DNA of 53,631 nt from CAWUIO01 sp963922455 (GCA_963922455.1 CAWUIO010000038.1:1-53631); one strand, 5' to 3'. Counted from the stretch's first letter, positions 15,736-24,026 are shown. Notes: generated by a model not told the origin, from the sequence alone. Numbers and translations: made by a program.

Positions 15736-17631
15736 TTAATAGAGCACCCTAAATTTGATCGTATTGGGTATATCTTTAAGATCTTGAATCACTTCCTTAT
15801 TGTATTCCTTATCCACATCGGTAATTACATAGCCTACCTTTTCATTGGTTTTTAAATACTGCCCCAAAATATTAACTGATTTGGAAGCCAAAATTTGGTT
15901 GATTTGGGCCAAGATTCCCGAACGGTTTTCGTGTACATGCAAGAGACGGTGGGCGTGTTTCTGTTCGGGGAGTTGCAAGTTGGGAAAGTTTACACTGCCA
16001 AAGGTATCGCCCCGGTTGATGTAGTTAATGATCTTGCTAGGCACAAAATTCCCAATATTTTCCTGGGCTTCTTGGGTACTCCCCCCAATGTGCGGGGTCA
16101 GGATCAGATTGGGCAAGCCTTGTAGTTCAGATACAAAAGGTTCCGTATTACTTTTGGGTTCTTTAGGAAAGACATCTACGCTGGCACCTCGGATTTTTCC
16201 GGAGAGAATGGCTTCTTTTAAGGAAGGGATGTCTACAACAAAACCCCGGCTCAAATTTAAAAGAATAGCCCCCTCTTTCATATGGGCAAACTGCTCAGCC
16301 CCAAAAAGCTCACGGTTGTCGGGGCGGCCATCCACGTGTAAGCTCACAATATCGGCCAGGCCCAATAACTCCTCTAAAGATTTGCACTGGGTAGCATTTC
16401 CAAGGGCAAGTTTATCCACAACATCGTAGTAGTACACATCCAAACCCATTCCTTCGGCCAATACCGAGAGCTGAGCCCCAATATTGCCGTATCCTACGAT
16501 ACCCAGCTTTTTACCTCGAATCTCATTGCTCAAGTGGGCCGATTTATTCCATTTTCCCTGGTGCATGCCTTGGCTCATGTCGGGAATTCTACGCATGAGC
16601 ATGATAATCTGTCCAATGGCCAATTCCACCACACTTCGGGTATTGCTGTATGGGGCATTAAATACGACGGTACCTTTGTCAAGGCAAGACGCTAAGTCGA
16701 TTTGATTGGTACCAATGCAGAAAGCCCCTACCAGCATGAGCCGGTCGGCGTGCTCAAGCACCTTGGCGGTAACTTTGGTTTTGGAGCGTATTCCTAAAAT
16801 GCTTATGTCCTTAATCTTTTGGCAAAGTTCCTCTTCTCCCAGGGCCTTGCCAATTACCTCTACGTTATAGCCTTCCTTCCGGAACAGCGCTTCGGCATCG
16901 GGGTGTATATTTTCAAGCAATAAAACTTTGATCCGGTTTTTGGGATAGGAAATGGCCATAGGCAGTTTATTATCGTATAGAAATTCTTCCAAAGAAGGGG
17001 CTATGTGGTCGGCCTTATCCGATACATTTTGGCGGGCCACATTTTCGGTGAAGGCATAAAACTTATTGGCAAAGCCCGACTCCCGGATTTGGTAATCGGT
17101 GTAGCCATCTCCAATGACATAAACATCGCCATCTAGTTGTAACTCTTTGAGCACTCTTACCTTTCCTTGATCTTGGGCCAGCCAGCTTTCTTCATCGCAA
17201 CCCACGATATGATCCTGTTCATCAAAACAAAAGGTGTTGGCGAAGACATTCTCCGGCTTAATGCCGTAGGCCGTCACGATGGGTAAGATAAACTCCTTAA
17301 AGCCGTTGGAGATGATATAAATATTTTCGGCATACTTCTCAAGAAATTCCCGGTTACGTTGGAAGGAATCAGATACTTCGGTAAGAAGTCTTTCAATCAA
17401 AGCGGGTAAGTGCCTGCGGTGGGCTTTCAGTAGCTGTATTCTTCTTTGTAGGGACTCGGCAAAAGAAATTTTTCCTTCCATGCCGAGGTCGGTAATTTTT
17501 TTTATTTCCGCAACCTGTTGATCCCGCTCTTCCGACTCGTTTAAGGCAATTTCGGCTAGCACATCGAGTCCTTCTACCTTGGTAAAAGTACTATCAAAAT
17601 CAATAATGATATTTTTTCTTGCTTTATTCAT
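15736..17631 (-). CDS. serA: Fused phosphoserine phosphatase (HAD) / D-3-phosphoglycerate dehydrogenase with ACT domain
   Basis: The protein has 631 residues and three parts. Residues 1 to about 215 are a HAD-superfamily phosphatase of the SerB type: the catalytic motif IDFDSTFT places Asp11 and Asp13, YIISNGFKEF is motif II and VIGDGYTDYQIRESG is motif IV. Residues about 233-545 are phosphoglycerate dehydrogenase (LGIRSKTKVTAKVLEHADRL, VGYGNIGAQLSVLAEGMGLD, LNLSRGFVVDIPSL, catalytic His in TPHIGGSTQEAQENIG). Residues about 560-631 are an ACT domain (HENRSGILAQINQILASKSV), which in SerA mediates serine feedback. The first and last steps of serine synthesis are therefore one polypeptide, with the middle enzyme, SerC, encoded next. 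A TATATTTG -7 element lies 30 bases upstream. Confidence 0.93.
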   Translation of the reverse strand: MNKARKNIIIDFDSTFTKVEGLDVLAEIALNESEERDQQVAEIKKITDLGMEGKISFAESLQRRIQLLKAHRRHLPALIERLLTEVSDSFQRNREFLEKYAENIYIISNGFKEFILPIVTAYGIKPENVFANTFCFDEQDHIVGCDEESWLAQDQGKVRVLKELQLDGDVYVIGDGYTDYQIRESGFANKFYAFTENVARQNVSDKADHIAPSLEEFLYDNKLPMAISYPKNRIKVLLLENIHPDAEALFRKEGYNVEVIGKALGEEELCQKIKDISILGIRSKTKVTAKVLEHADRLMLVGAFCIGTNQIDLASCLDKGTVVFNAPYSNTRSVVELAIGQIIMLMRRIPDMSQGMHQGKWNKSAHLSNEIRGKKLGIVGYGNIGAQLSVLAEGMGLDVYYYDVVDKLALGNATQCKSLEELLGLADIVSLHVDGRPDNRELFGAEQFAHMKEGAILLNLSRGFVVDIPSLKEAILSGKIRGASVDVFPKEPKSNTEPFVSELQGLPNLILTPHIGGSTQEAQENIGNFVPSKIINYINRGDTFGSVNFPNLQLPEQKHAHRLLHVHENRSGILAQINQILASKSVNILGQYLKTNEKVGYVITDVDKEYNKEVIQDLKDIPNTIKFRVLY

Positions 17632-17660
17632 AAGGCACCCACAAAAAATGGTCTGAATTT

Positions 17661-17668
17661 CAAATATA
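17661..17668 (-). promoter_or_regulatory. Bacteroidota -7 element upstream of serA-serC
   Basis: The minus strand reads TATATTTG, a full match to TAnnTTTG, 30 bases before the serA ATG. No clear TTG at -33 was found. Confidence 0.4.
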
Positions 17669-17801
17669 CAATTTCTTTATCCCTGAGAAAGCGCCCGCCA
17701 GCGCTTTTTGGGATTTTAAGAGGGGCAAGCTAAGGGGGCGTGATTCGCTTGTGTATAGGAGGGGAGAATTGCGGAGTAGAAGATCAAGTCCGAGATGATT
17801 T

Positions 17802-17932
17802 GGGGCTTGCCCGCGTCAAGAAAGAATATGGGTAACCGGGAAGATGGCTACCGACGCGGGCCGGGCTTTCGCCACTCGCCAGCCTCCCCGCCGGGCCCTT
17901 TCGGGCTCAGACAATGGCTCTATCCCTAAGCC
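17802..17932 (+). repeat. Family B structured repeat, copy B5
   Basis: GGGGCTTGCCCGCGTC, a 35-base loop, GACGCGGGCCGGGCTTTCGC, then CACTCGCCAGCC, GGGCTCAGACAATGGCTC and TATCCCTAAGCC. The arms 17810-17817 and 17853-17860 are a perfect 8-bp match. The right end is of the CAGACAATGGCTC subtype shared with copy B6. Confidence 0.8.
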
Positions 17933-18143
17933 AAGAGGTTTGTAATTTGGGTGGAATTTATCAAGTAGCCTGGTTGGTGCGCACCAAACTAAAACAGATC
18001 TTGGTATTTTTCTGGGATTTGGAAGTGGACTCGGAGCTTGAAGCCGGTATCGTAGGAAAAACTATAATCATCAGGGTCTGGGTTGAGTCTTTCTGTAGAA
18101 CTCAGGACTCATAGATATTATTCAGAACTATTCCAGCCTACAA

Positions 18144-18635
18144 CTAACCTTCAAATTTTATCTCAAGGAAACCTTTGGGAAAAACCACTTCATTTTGAAT
18201 TTTATCAGAAAAAACTTCTTGCCAATATTGTCTTGCGCTTAGGTATACGGCGTGAGATGGGTGTTCGGGTGGATAGTATTTTTCTAGGAAAGCATCTAGT
18301 CCCTTGATCCCCTTGTCTTCTAAGCCAAACCCCCAATACTGATCAAGAAATTGCTCTTCTCTCTCATAAATTTCATAATCTAAGAAAACCACAAAGTCAA
18401 TATCCTTAGGATTTTGCTTTAGGCTAGTAAAACTACCGTCTATCCATTGGGTGAAATTACGACTAACCCTACTTTTAAACCGTTCTAGATATCTCAAATA
18501 TTTAATAAATAAGTTTTTCCTAGTTTCTGATTGAGGGAATTGATCACAAAAGTAATATTCCAATGTTTCTAGGTCTACAGAGATTGGTTGATAGGGTTTT
18601 AAAAAACCGTGATTGTCAAAGTGTAAAGTAACCAA
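18144..18635 (-). CDS. Minimal nucleotidyltransferase-like protein (DUF6932-type)
   Basis: The 163-residue protein contains WIDGSFTSLKQNPKDIDFVV (about 85-104), the G-S-F-x(n)-D-x-D core of DNA polymerase beta-type nucleotidyltransferases, preceded by VTLHFDNHGFLKPYQPI, which matches the usual N-terminus of DUF6932 proteins. Related small nucleotidyltransferases act as toxins or antitoxins by modifying tRNA or protein partners; that role is inferred, not shown. No ATG exists near the N-terminus; the frame is open well upstream, and TTG 18635 is the nearest start consistent with the family. A family A element (18738-18900) separates it from the small same-strand gene at 19028-19249, which I take to be its partner. 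Confidence 0.65.
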   Translation of the reverse strand: MVTLHFDNHGFLKPYQPISVDLETLEYYFCDQFPQSETRKNLFIKYLRYLERFKSRVSRNFTQWIDGSFTSLKQNPKDIDFVVFLDYEIYEREEQFLDQYWGFGLEDKGIKGLDAFLEKYYPPEHPSHAVYLSARQYWQEVFSDKIQNEVVFPKGFLEIKFEG

Positions 18636-18737
18636 GTTGTGTGTGGCTTTGGGTATGGAAGTTGAATTTTTAGCGAGTAACTTCCAATATATGGGTAATT
18701 TATTTTTAGTGCAAATAGGGGCTTTGGTTCACGAATA

Positions 18738-18900
18738 AGAAACTGTTCGTGTTTATTTTTTGTCGGCGAAAAGGGTCAGTTTGGGGTTCTGATGAAATCA
18801 ACAAGGAGCGCATAGCAGGGCTACGGGCGATAAATTTGATGAAATCAGGTTCTCGAAATGGCCCTTTGCCGCCCAACGCAATTAAATACGAACAGTTTCT
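18738..18900 (+). repeat. Family A palindromic element, copy A4 (best-preserved)
   Basis: The 163-bp element is bounded by AGAAACTGTTCGTGTTTA (18738-18755) and TAAATACGAACAGTTTCT (18883-18900), inverted repeats matching at 17 of 18 positions. Inside are GTCGGCGAAAAGGG, TTCTGATGAAATCAAC, a hairpin AGCGCATAGC-AGG-GCTACGGGCG, TTGATGAAATCAGG and GGCCCTTTGCCGCCCAA. It has no coding capacity. Confidence 0.85.
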
Positions 18901-19027
18901 GAGAAGAATTAAAAATTATTTAAGGTGAGATGTTAGGGGGAGGAATGGAACTAAGCACTTCCAAAAAATAAAGCCTGTGATTGCTAAACAACAAGCTCGT
19001 TATAATATAATAAGTATTTTAATAAAA

Positions 19028-19249
19028 TTAGTCTAATATCTTGATAGGCAAATCAAATTCTTTCAATAAATTCAAAAGCTCCTGAGTATATCTTCTTTTT
19101 ATATATTGATACTGACGTATTATAAGACTGGTCTCGTCTGACCCAGCTTCCATCTTACCCTCTATTTGCTGATTAGAGAGTTTGATTAAATACAGTAAAC
19201 GCTCAATAGAGTGTATGGGGATATTATTACTAGGAGTAGGTTGAGTCAT
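19028..19249 (-). CDS. Small helical protein, likely partner of the nucleotidyltransferase
   Basis: I start at ATG 19249 (MTQPTPSNNIPIHSIERLLY) rather than the upstream in-frame start at 19318, because the TACTTTTG -7 element at 19272-19279 lies between them. The 73-residue product is predicted to be mostly helical: IERLLYLIKLSNQQIEGKME, then SLIIRQYQYIKRRYTQELLN and LLKEFDLPIKIL. I do not know a named family. Short helical proteins of this look often precede DUF6932-type nucleotidyltransferase genes in Bacteroidota as two-gene modules, and here the order is kept but with an intervening repeat element. Confidence 0.55.
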   Translation of the reverse strand: MTQPTPSNNIPIHSIERLLYLIKLSNQQIEGKMEAGSDETSLIIRQYQYIKRRYTQELLNLLKEFDLPIKILD

Positions 19250-19271
19250 ATTTAAGAAGAACAATTTAATG

Positions 19272-19279
19272 CAAAAGTA
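19272..19279 (-). promoter_or_regulatory. -7 element for the small helical protein gene
   Basis: The minus strand reads TACTTTTG, a full match to TAnnTTTG, 23 bases upstream of ATG 19249. No -33 TTG was found. Confidence 0.35.
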
Positions 19280-19756
19280 TGATCTGTTTCGGATTTCTGT
19301 CGAGAAGTATAAGACCAAATACAGCTTAAAATAGACAAAACACGGGCAAGTCTTAGAGGGAATTATAAAAAGTGTACTAAACTAGGCCTAATTAGTGATG
19401 AGAAGATTATCAATACTTTTTGTAACTAATAGTATAGACAATAAATGTAGATGCTTTACTTAACAACAAATTTCCGGCGCTTACGTTAAGTAAATAGAAA
19501 TCGTTTAGTTACAGGTGTAAAAAGCAAATAAATATAGATCAAATACATGTTTTGGTTGATAAAATTAAATAAATTCACTTCTAATTTGGAATACAATATT
19601 TATTTGTATACTTTTAATGAGTAAAGTAGGAACAAGTGTTGATGTGTTCTTTACTATTATTAAATATACACACAATTTTAGAAGTATATCTAAATAAATT
19701 GATAAATATGATAAGTTAAAATGATTGTTGACAAAAGTGCTTAAACGACTGACAAA
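19280..19756. other. Very AT-rich intergenic region
   Basis: About 480 bases with no defendable reading frame. It separates the nucleotidyltransferase module from the next plus-strand ORF and contributes to the accessory character of this region. Confidence 0.45.
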
Positions 19757-20095
19757 ATGCTAATACACAAATACGAATATACTTCTTCTGATTCAAGAAT
19801 AACCCAAATATCTATCAATAATCAAAGTACCTGTCTTATGGAAATGACGCACGTAAAAAGCCCCGCCCCTTGGCTTCAAAAATTTACGGGGCTGCCCCAA
19901 AAGCTTTTGAGCATCCTCAAACGCTACTATGACCTGTTTGCCAAAAATAAAATCACCAGTAGCGTGATTAGCCGGGTATTGGCCCAGTACATTATGGAGT
20001 TCCTGGGCTTAAAAGGAGTAAACGGGATAGGGGGCTTCGCTTTCAATTACTCTCAGCAGTTACAATTACTGGAACCTATAAAATTAAAAACCTGA
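19757..20095 (+). CDS. Uncharacterised ORF, possibly the first part of an interrupted gene
   Basis: ATG 19757 opens 112 residues that I do not recognise. The middle (PWLQKFTGLPQKLLSILKRY, then YDLFAKNKITSSVISRVLAQ) looks helical and protein-like. The TGA at 20093-20095 is followed in the same frame by LLPDSRIRLALLSFAALLSL then AVLIILERMDRQNSNEK and a TAA at 20230-20232, a convincing transmembrane helix with a polar tail. The locus may therefore be one gene broken by a stop, or a small cytosolic ORF followed by a short membrane ORF starting at TTG. The GGGGCTGCCCC string inside it equals the 5' end of the family B repeats, perhaps by chance. It lies 155 bases upstream of the histidine kinase gene. 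Confidence 0.35.
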   Translation: MLIHKYEYTSSDSRITQISINNQSTCLMEMTHVKSPAPWLQKFTGLPQKLLSILKRYYDLFAKNKITSSVISRVLAQYIMEFLGLKGVNGIGGFAFNYSQQLQLLEPIKLKT

Positions 20096-20250
20096 TTATT
20101 ACCGGACTCAAGGATACGATTAGCCTTGCTAAGTTTTGCTGCTTTGTTGAGCTTAGCCGTATTGATTATACTTGAGCGCATGGATAGACAAAATTCAAAT
20201 GAGAAAAGCCCTCAGCAGTCTCGTGTAAATTAAATTTCTGAATTATTTAT

Positions 20251-21888
20251 ATGTCACGTTTAATATGTATCTGTACCTTATTTCTTAGCTTATCGGCCAA
20301 TGCCCAAGAACATGCATTTACCTTATTCCTAAACTCATCCGAAACCATCGTTCTGGACTACGCTACAATTGAAGGTAGGGATGATTCCCTAGAAATTGAA
20401 GCCCTGGGCTCTAATAGATTTAAACTCTCATCTAATACCTCACTCCCTAAGTCTGAATTTACATTGCTTTACGGCACGGATGGGCTTGACTTCAATATTA
20501 CTATCCCCACCTTGGAGGATAAAGAAGTGAAACTGGAACATAATGCGTTTGATAATGGCAATGAACCCCCCGAAGAGGACATACCTGTTGCAAAAAACCC
20601 AAGGGATACATCCGTTCAACAAGCGAGTACTTATCGAGAACATCATGATAGTTTAGATCAGGCTAAATATTCTGAAGTGATAGTAGCCAATAAAAAAATT
20701 GAACAAGAAGAAGCAGATCAAATGAAAGCTGTATCTATCAACACTGTTGAAACGATGAGTGAATTGGCCAAAAAAGAAAATGAATTGATAGATGCTATCA
20801 AGAATACTAATAGAGGATTGGATGTAATTAATGATGAAATCAGTTATTTACAAAGCTTGTTGGATAGTTTACAAGATATAGACAAAAGAGATAGCCGGTC
20901 TAGTTTGATTGAGGATAAAATAAGTGAAAAAGTCGATACTATTAGATACTTAATAGACATAGTAGACACAAGAGTAGATCAAATGCGCTCTAATCTAAAC
21001 AAAATAATGGTTGAAATAGGCAGTCGGGATAAATGGAGAGTCTGGTATAGAGCCTTTTCATTTATTATCAATGCGATCGCTTTCATTCTAGTTGCTCTTG
21101 TCTTTATAGGTTATCAGGAAAAAAGAAAACTTCGAGAAGAAAAGCGAAAGAACTTTCGACTTAGGGAGGAACAAGCTAAGAAAGATAAGGAGCTTTTGGA
21201 AAAAGAAATCTTCACCCGGGAGTTACACCATCGCATGCGGAATAGCTTGATGAATTTGATTACTACTTTCGAGTTACAAGAACGGGTCTTAAAAAATGCA
21301 AATACTTCCAGTATTTCTCCAGATTCTTTTTTTAAAGATGTTAAGTCCCGAATTTACGCCATGGCTTCTGCCCACAAAGCCCTGTATATCCCCAGTGACT
21401 TTTCGGATGATATTAATATGAAGGCCTACTTAGAAGGTTTGGTAAAACACTTCAATACTACTTATAATACAGAACCTAGCAAGTTTGTGATAAATCTTGA
21501 GGTAGAGGAATGTATTTTACCAATGAAGGCCGCCACTAATATTGGTATGCTGGTCAATGAGATTGTCTCCAATGCCTTTAAGCACGCCTTTGAGGGTAGA
21601 GAGGAAGGAATAATCGAGATTAAGCTCTTGAACGTTGGTTCGGAGGAATTCCAAATTATCTTAAAAGATGATGGCATAGGCTTGGAATCTGGATTTGATT
21701 ATGACCGTATCACCGACTCCCTCGGTTCGCAACTGATCAGTAGTTTTATTGAGAGTATCCACGGAGAATATCAATTGCGGGCAGAAACAGGGACTTGCCT
21801 AGAAATTATTTTTAAAAACCCCAAAATAGTTGATCCTTTAAAAAATAACACTAATGCAATCACTCAAAATTTTACTAGTGGAAGATGA
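20251..21888 (+). CDS. Sensor histidine kinase, HisKA_2 type
   Basis: The protein has 545 residues: a signal peptide (MSRLICICTLFLSLSANA then Q), about 245 extracytoplasmic residues with a long charged coiled-coil stretch (about 145-260), one transmembrane helix (about 268-288, AFSFIINAIAFILVALVFIG), a cytoplasmic coiled coil and a kinase core. The phosphorylation site is in FTRELHHRMRNSLMN (His327 in the H-R-x-x-N form of the HisKA_2 family); the ATP-binding domain has NEIVSNAFKHAF (N-box), DDGIGLE and GSQLISSF. The input is unknown. The 3' end overlaps the following response-regulator gene by 35 bases, so the two are translationally coupled. Confidence 0.88.
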   Translation: MSRLICICTLFLSLSANAQEHAFTLFLNSSETIVLDYATIEGRDDSLEIEALGSNRFKLSSNTSLPKSEFTLLYGTDGLDFNITIPTLEDKEVKLEHNAFDNGNEPPEEDIPVAKNPRDTSVQQASTYREHHDSLDQAKYSEVIVANKKIEQEEADQMKAVSINTVETMSELAKKENELIDAIKNTNRGLDVINDEISYLQSLLDSLQDIDKRDSRSSLIEDKISEKVDTIRYLIDIVDTRVDQMRSNLNKIMVEIGSRDKWRVWYRAFSFIINAIAFILVALVFIGYQEKRKLREEKRKNFRLREEQAKKDKELLEKEIFTRELHHRMRNSLMNLITTFELQERVLKNANTSSISPDSFFKDVKSRIYAMASAHKALYIPSDFSDDINMKAYLEGLVKHFNTTYNTEPSKFVINLEVEECILPMKAATNIGMLVNEIVSNAFKHAFEGREEGIIEIKLLNVGSEEFQIILKDDGIGLESGFDYDRITDSLGSQLISSFIESIHGEYQLRAETGTCLEIIFKNPKIVDPLKNNTNAITQNFTSGR

Positions 21889-22234
21889 AAGGCTTCAAAG
21901 AAAATACCTAGCGCAATGCCTTGAGGAAAAAGGCATTCGTGTTACAGACGTCAATAATCTGGAAAATGCTCGTCAGTATATTCAAGAGGTACCTCCTCCA
22001 GATCTAGTCATTCTAGATCTGGTCTTGGAACAAGGCTACAAACCGCGACAAAATGGAAGTGATTTGATTAATATCTTAGAGAGTAAGAACATTCCGTATA
22101 TATGCACCACAGCTTACGAACATGGAGAAGAGCTGAGGAAAGTACGAAATGCTAAACATCAACCTCTTAAGATTTTATTAAAGCCCTATCAAATTCAAGA
22201 GTTGTTAATGTGCATAAAGAATACTTTAAATTAG
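21854..22234 (+). CDS. Single-domain response regulator
   Basis: The 126 residues are a complete receiver domain and nothing more. Acidic pair Glu10/Asp11, phosphoacceptor Asp55 in DLVILDLVLEQG, Thr85/Thr86 and Lys110 in ILLKPYQ are all present. It overlaps the histidine kinase gene in a different frame and is followed 99 bases later by a LytTR regulator. It may act as a phosphate sink, as a relay between kinase and LytTR protein, or through protein contact. The ATG at 21854 starts exactly at the first conserved strand. Confidence 0.88.
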   Translation: MQSLKILLVEDERLQRKYLAQCLEEKGIRVTDVNNLENARQYIQEVPPPDLVILDLVLEQGYKPRQNGSDLINILESKNIPYICTTAYEHGEELRKVRNAKHQPLKILLKPYQIQELLMCIKNTLN

Positions 22235-22333
22235 GTCAATTTACCCTTTACAGATTATACATCTTACTAAAATATTAAGTACCCGAGCCGTAAACCTGCT
22301 CAAAAATTCTAATAATTTCACTTTTATACCCTT

Positions 22334-23062
22334 ATGGCCAAGCACGTAAAAATTTTAATTGTAGAAGACGAGCCTCTGCAATCTAAAAATATAAGACAAT
22401 CCTTACAAGTTGCCGGGTATGAAGTCATAGACGAAGTGCGGACGGTACCACAAGCTCAAAATATTATAAGTCAGCGAAGCCCAGACCTTGCCCTGTTAGA
22501 TATAAATCTAGAGGCAGAAGAAAACGGGATTGACCTAGCTACCTGGTTACGGAAACATTACAATATGCCCTTTATCTTTATTACCGCTTCTAAGGAAGAT
22601 CAAGACTTTGTGGACGCCCAAAAAACTTCGCCCGATGCGTATATTATAAAACCTTATAAGGAAGAGGATCTACTCCCGGCTATTGAGATGGCTTTACGTA
22701 AGTTTTCTCAATCAAGGTTGCAAGAGACCTCTCACATCATTAAAGACCACATCTTTTTTAAGGATGGTAGGTCATTTAAGAAAACACAGTTTAATGACAT
22801 TCTCTGTATAGAATCCGCCCGAGATTACAAAGATGTCCATCTTACCCATTCCAACAATAAAAAACTAACCGTCAAAATATCTATGGAGGAGCTTTTAAGC
22901 AAGCTACCTCCGAGTGATTTTATCCAAACTTCTAAGTCGCATATCATCAACAAACTACACATTAAGGAAGTAGAAAATAGTGGCGTGATCGTAGGTGAGG
23001 TACTTATCCCCATTGGTAGGGCTTATAAGGACGAGGTATTTAGGAAACTGGGCCTAGTTTAA
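22334..23062 (+). CDS. LytTR-family response regulator
   Basis: In this 242-residue protein, residues 1-125 are a receiver domain (Glu11/Asp12, phosphoacceptor Asp56 in DLALLDINLE, Thr84, Lys106 in AYIIKPYKEEDL). Residues about 140-242 are a LytTR DNA-binding domain: DHIFFKDGRSFKKTQFNDIL, IESARDYKDVHLTHSN and FIQTSKSHIINKLHIKEVEN, the last being the family's F-x-R-x-H-K-S-x-I-V-N motif with Thr-Ser-Lys-Ser. It is the presumed transcriptional output of the upstream kinase. A 99-base gap separates it from the single-domain regulator; no hairpin is obvious there. Confidence 0.9.
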   Translation: MAKHVKILIVEDEPLQSKNIRQSLQVAGYEVIDEVRTVPQAQNIISQRSPDLALLDINLEAEENGIDLATWLRKHYNMPFIFITASKEDQDFVDAQKTSPDAYIIKPYKEEDLLPAIEMALRKFSQSRLQETSHIIKDHIFFKDGRSFKKTQFNDILCIESARDYKDVHLTHSNNKKLTVKISMEELLSKLPPSDFIQTSKSHIINKLHIKEVENSGVIVGEVLIPIGRAYKDEVFRKLGLV

Positions 23063-23209
23063 GCGCCTCTCTATTATTAAAAATAAAAAAAAATAAGTAT
23101 AAATCCATTTGCTTTATCCCCAAATTATAGTCAATCCAAAGACGCTAATTGGGGCATAAAAATAATAGAAGATATTACCGAAAGGGTTTTCAGCTATATC
23201 CAGCAGTTT

Positions 23210-23518
23210 ATGGGAGGTAAATCAAATGGTTCAAACAGCCCAAATAATTTACCATCAGAAGCCAATCTCCACTATCCCAGTATTTTTGATTGTATCGATC
23301 AAGCATTTAATGATATTGAACTAAATAAATTTTGCTTTTGTCACTTTAACGAGGTGTACAATGGCTTCGGAAGCAGACAATGCAAAAACGCTAAAATATT
23401 GGCCTTATTAGATTACTGCAAAAGACGGCTACAGATGGAGAAGTTACTTACCCACTTAGAAAAAGAAAGACCGGCCATGTTTGCCAAGTTTAAGCCTCAA
23501 ATTTACCAGGATAGCTAA
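23210..23518 (+). CDS. Stand-alone effector-associated-domain-like (death-fold-like) adaptor
   Basis: Residues about 25-98 match the pattern of bacterial effector-associated domains: an AF-x-D-x-E-L-x-x-F-C-F start (IDQAFNDIELNKFCFCHFNE), a VYNGFG turn, then K-I-x-x-L-L-D-Y-C-x-R-R (AKILALLDYCKRRLQMEKLL) and a closing helix with RPAMFAKFKP. This corresponds best to the EL..LCF..LGVDY..L.G....K...LV.Y..RRG..P.L form (EAD7-like). In known cases such domains are fused to NACHT ATPases, proteases or nucleases of conflict systems and recruit partners by homotypic contact; here it is alone. In the same frame 41 codons upstream of ATG 23210 are open and protein-like (EDITERVFSYIQQFM) but lack an ATG, so the gene may be 5'-truncated or start at a rare codon. 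Confidence 0.6.
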   Translation: MGGKSNGSNSPNNLPSEANLHYPSIFDCIDQAFNDIELNKFCFCHFNEVYNGFGSRQCKNAKILALLDYCKRRLQMEKLLTHLEKERPAMFAKFKPQIYQDS

Positions 23519-23654
23519 AATAGGAAAGCAAATACTCATACCCTACCTGCATTGCGCATCAAAAACCCGCCAACATAGGGCGGCCTCTCTTAGAGACAAT
23601 TTCTCTCTCCATGAAAAAGCTTCTGGACCTGGTTTATAAAAAGCCAAAAATTTT

Positions 23655-23783
23655 GGGGCTTGCCCGCGTGAGGAAGTTGAGTACCTCATGAGACCTATCG
23701 GCTGGCGCGGGCCGGGCTTTCGCCACTCGCCAAGCTCCCCGCCGGGCCCTTTCGGGCTCAGACAATGGCTCTATCCCTAAGCC
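23655..23783 (+). repeat. Family B structured repeat, copy B6
   Basis: GGGGCTTGCCCGCG ... CGCGGGCCGGGCTTTCGC ... CACTCGCCAAGC ... GGGCTCAGACAATGGCTC and TATCCCTAAGCC. The arms CCCGCG and CGCGGG enclose about 37 bases. Its right half is nearly identical to copy B5 while the loop differs. Confidence 0.8.
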
Positions 23784-23885
23784 GGGAAAAGGGGAAAAGC
23801 ACCAGAGGCTGCGAGGCTCCCTGTACAAGCTAAAAGCTAAAAATTAAGGATTTTAATACCTATGCTAAAATGATAGCCTTGGTTT

Positions 23886-24011
23886 GGCTGAGGGATAGAG
23901 CGGCCTGTTTGAGCCCGCCGTTGGTTTGTGGGTGGGCCGGCGAGTAGCGAAAGCCCGACCCCGGCCACTTCATGAAAATTGGGCTGCGATAGGACTACCG
24001 GGGGCAGCCCC
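23886..24011 (-). repeat. Family B structured repeat, copy B7 (reverse orientation)
   Basis: On the element strand: GGGGCTGCCCCCGG, a loop of about 35 bases, CCGGGGTCGGGCTTTCGC, TACTCGCCGGCC, then GGGCTCAAACAGGCCGCTC and TATCCCTCAGCC. It lies about 100 bases from B6 in inverted orientation. Confidence 0.8.
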
Positions 24012-24026
24012 CAAAGAAAGGAATAG

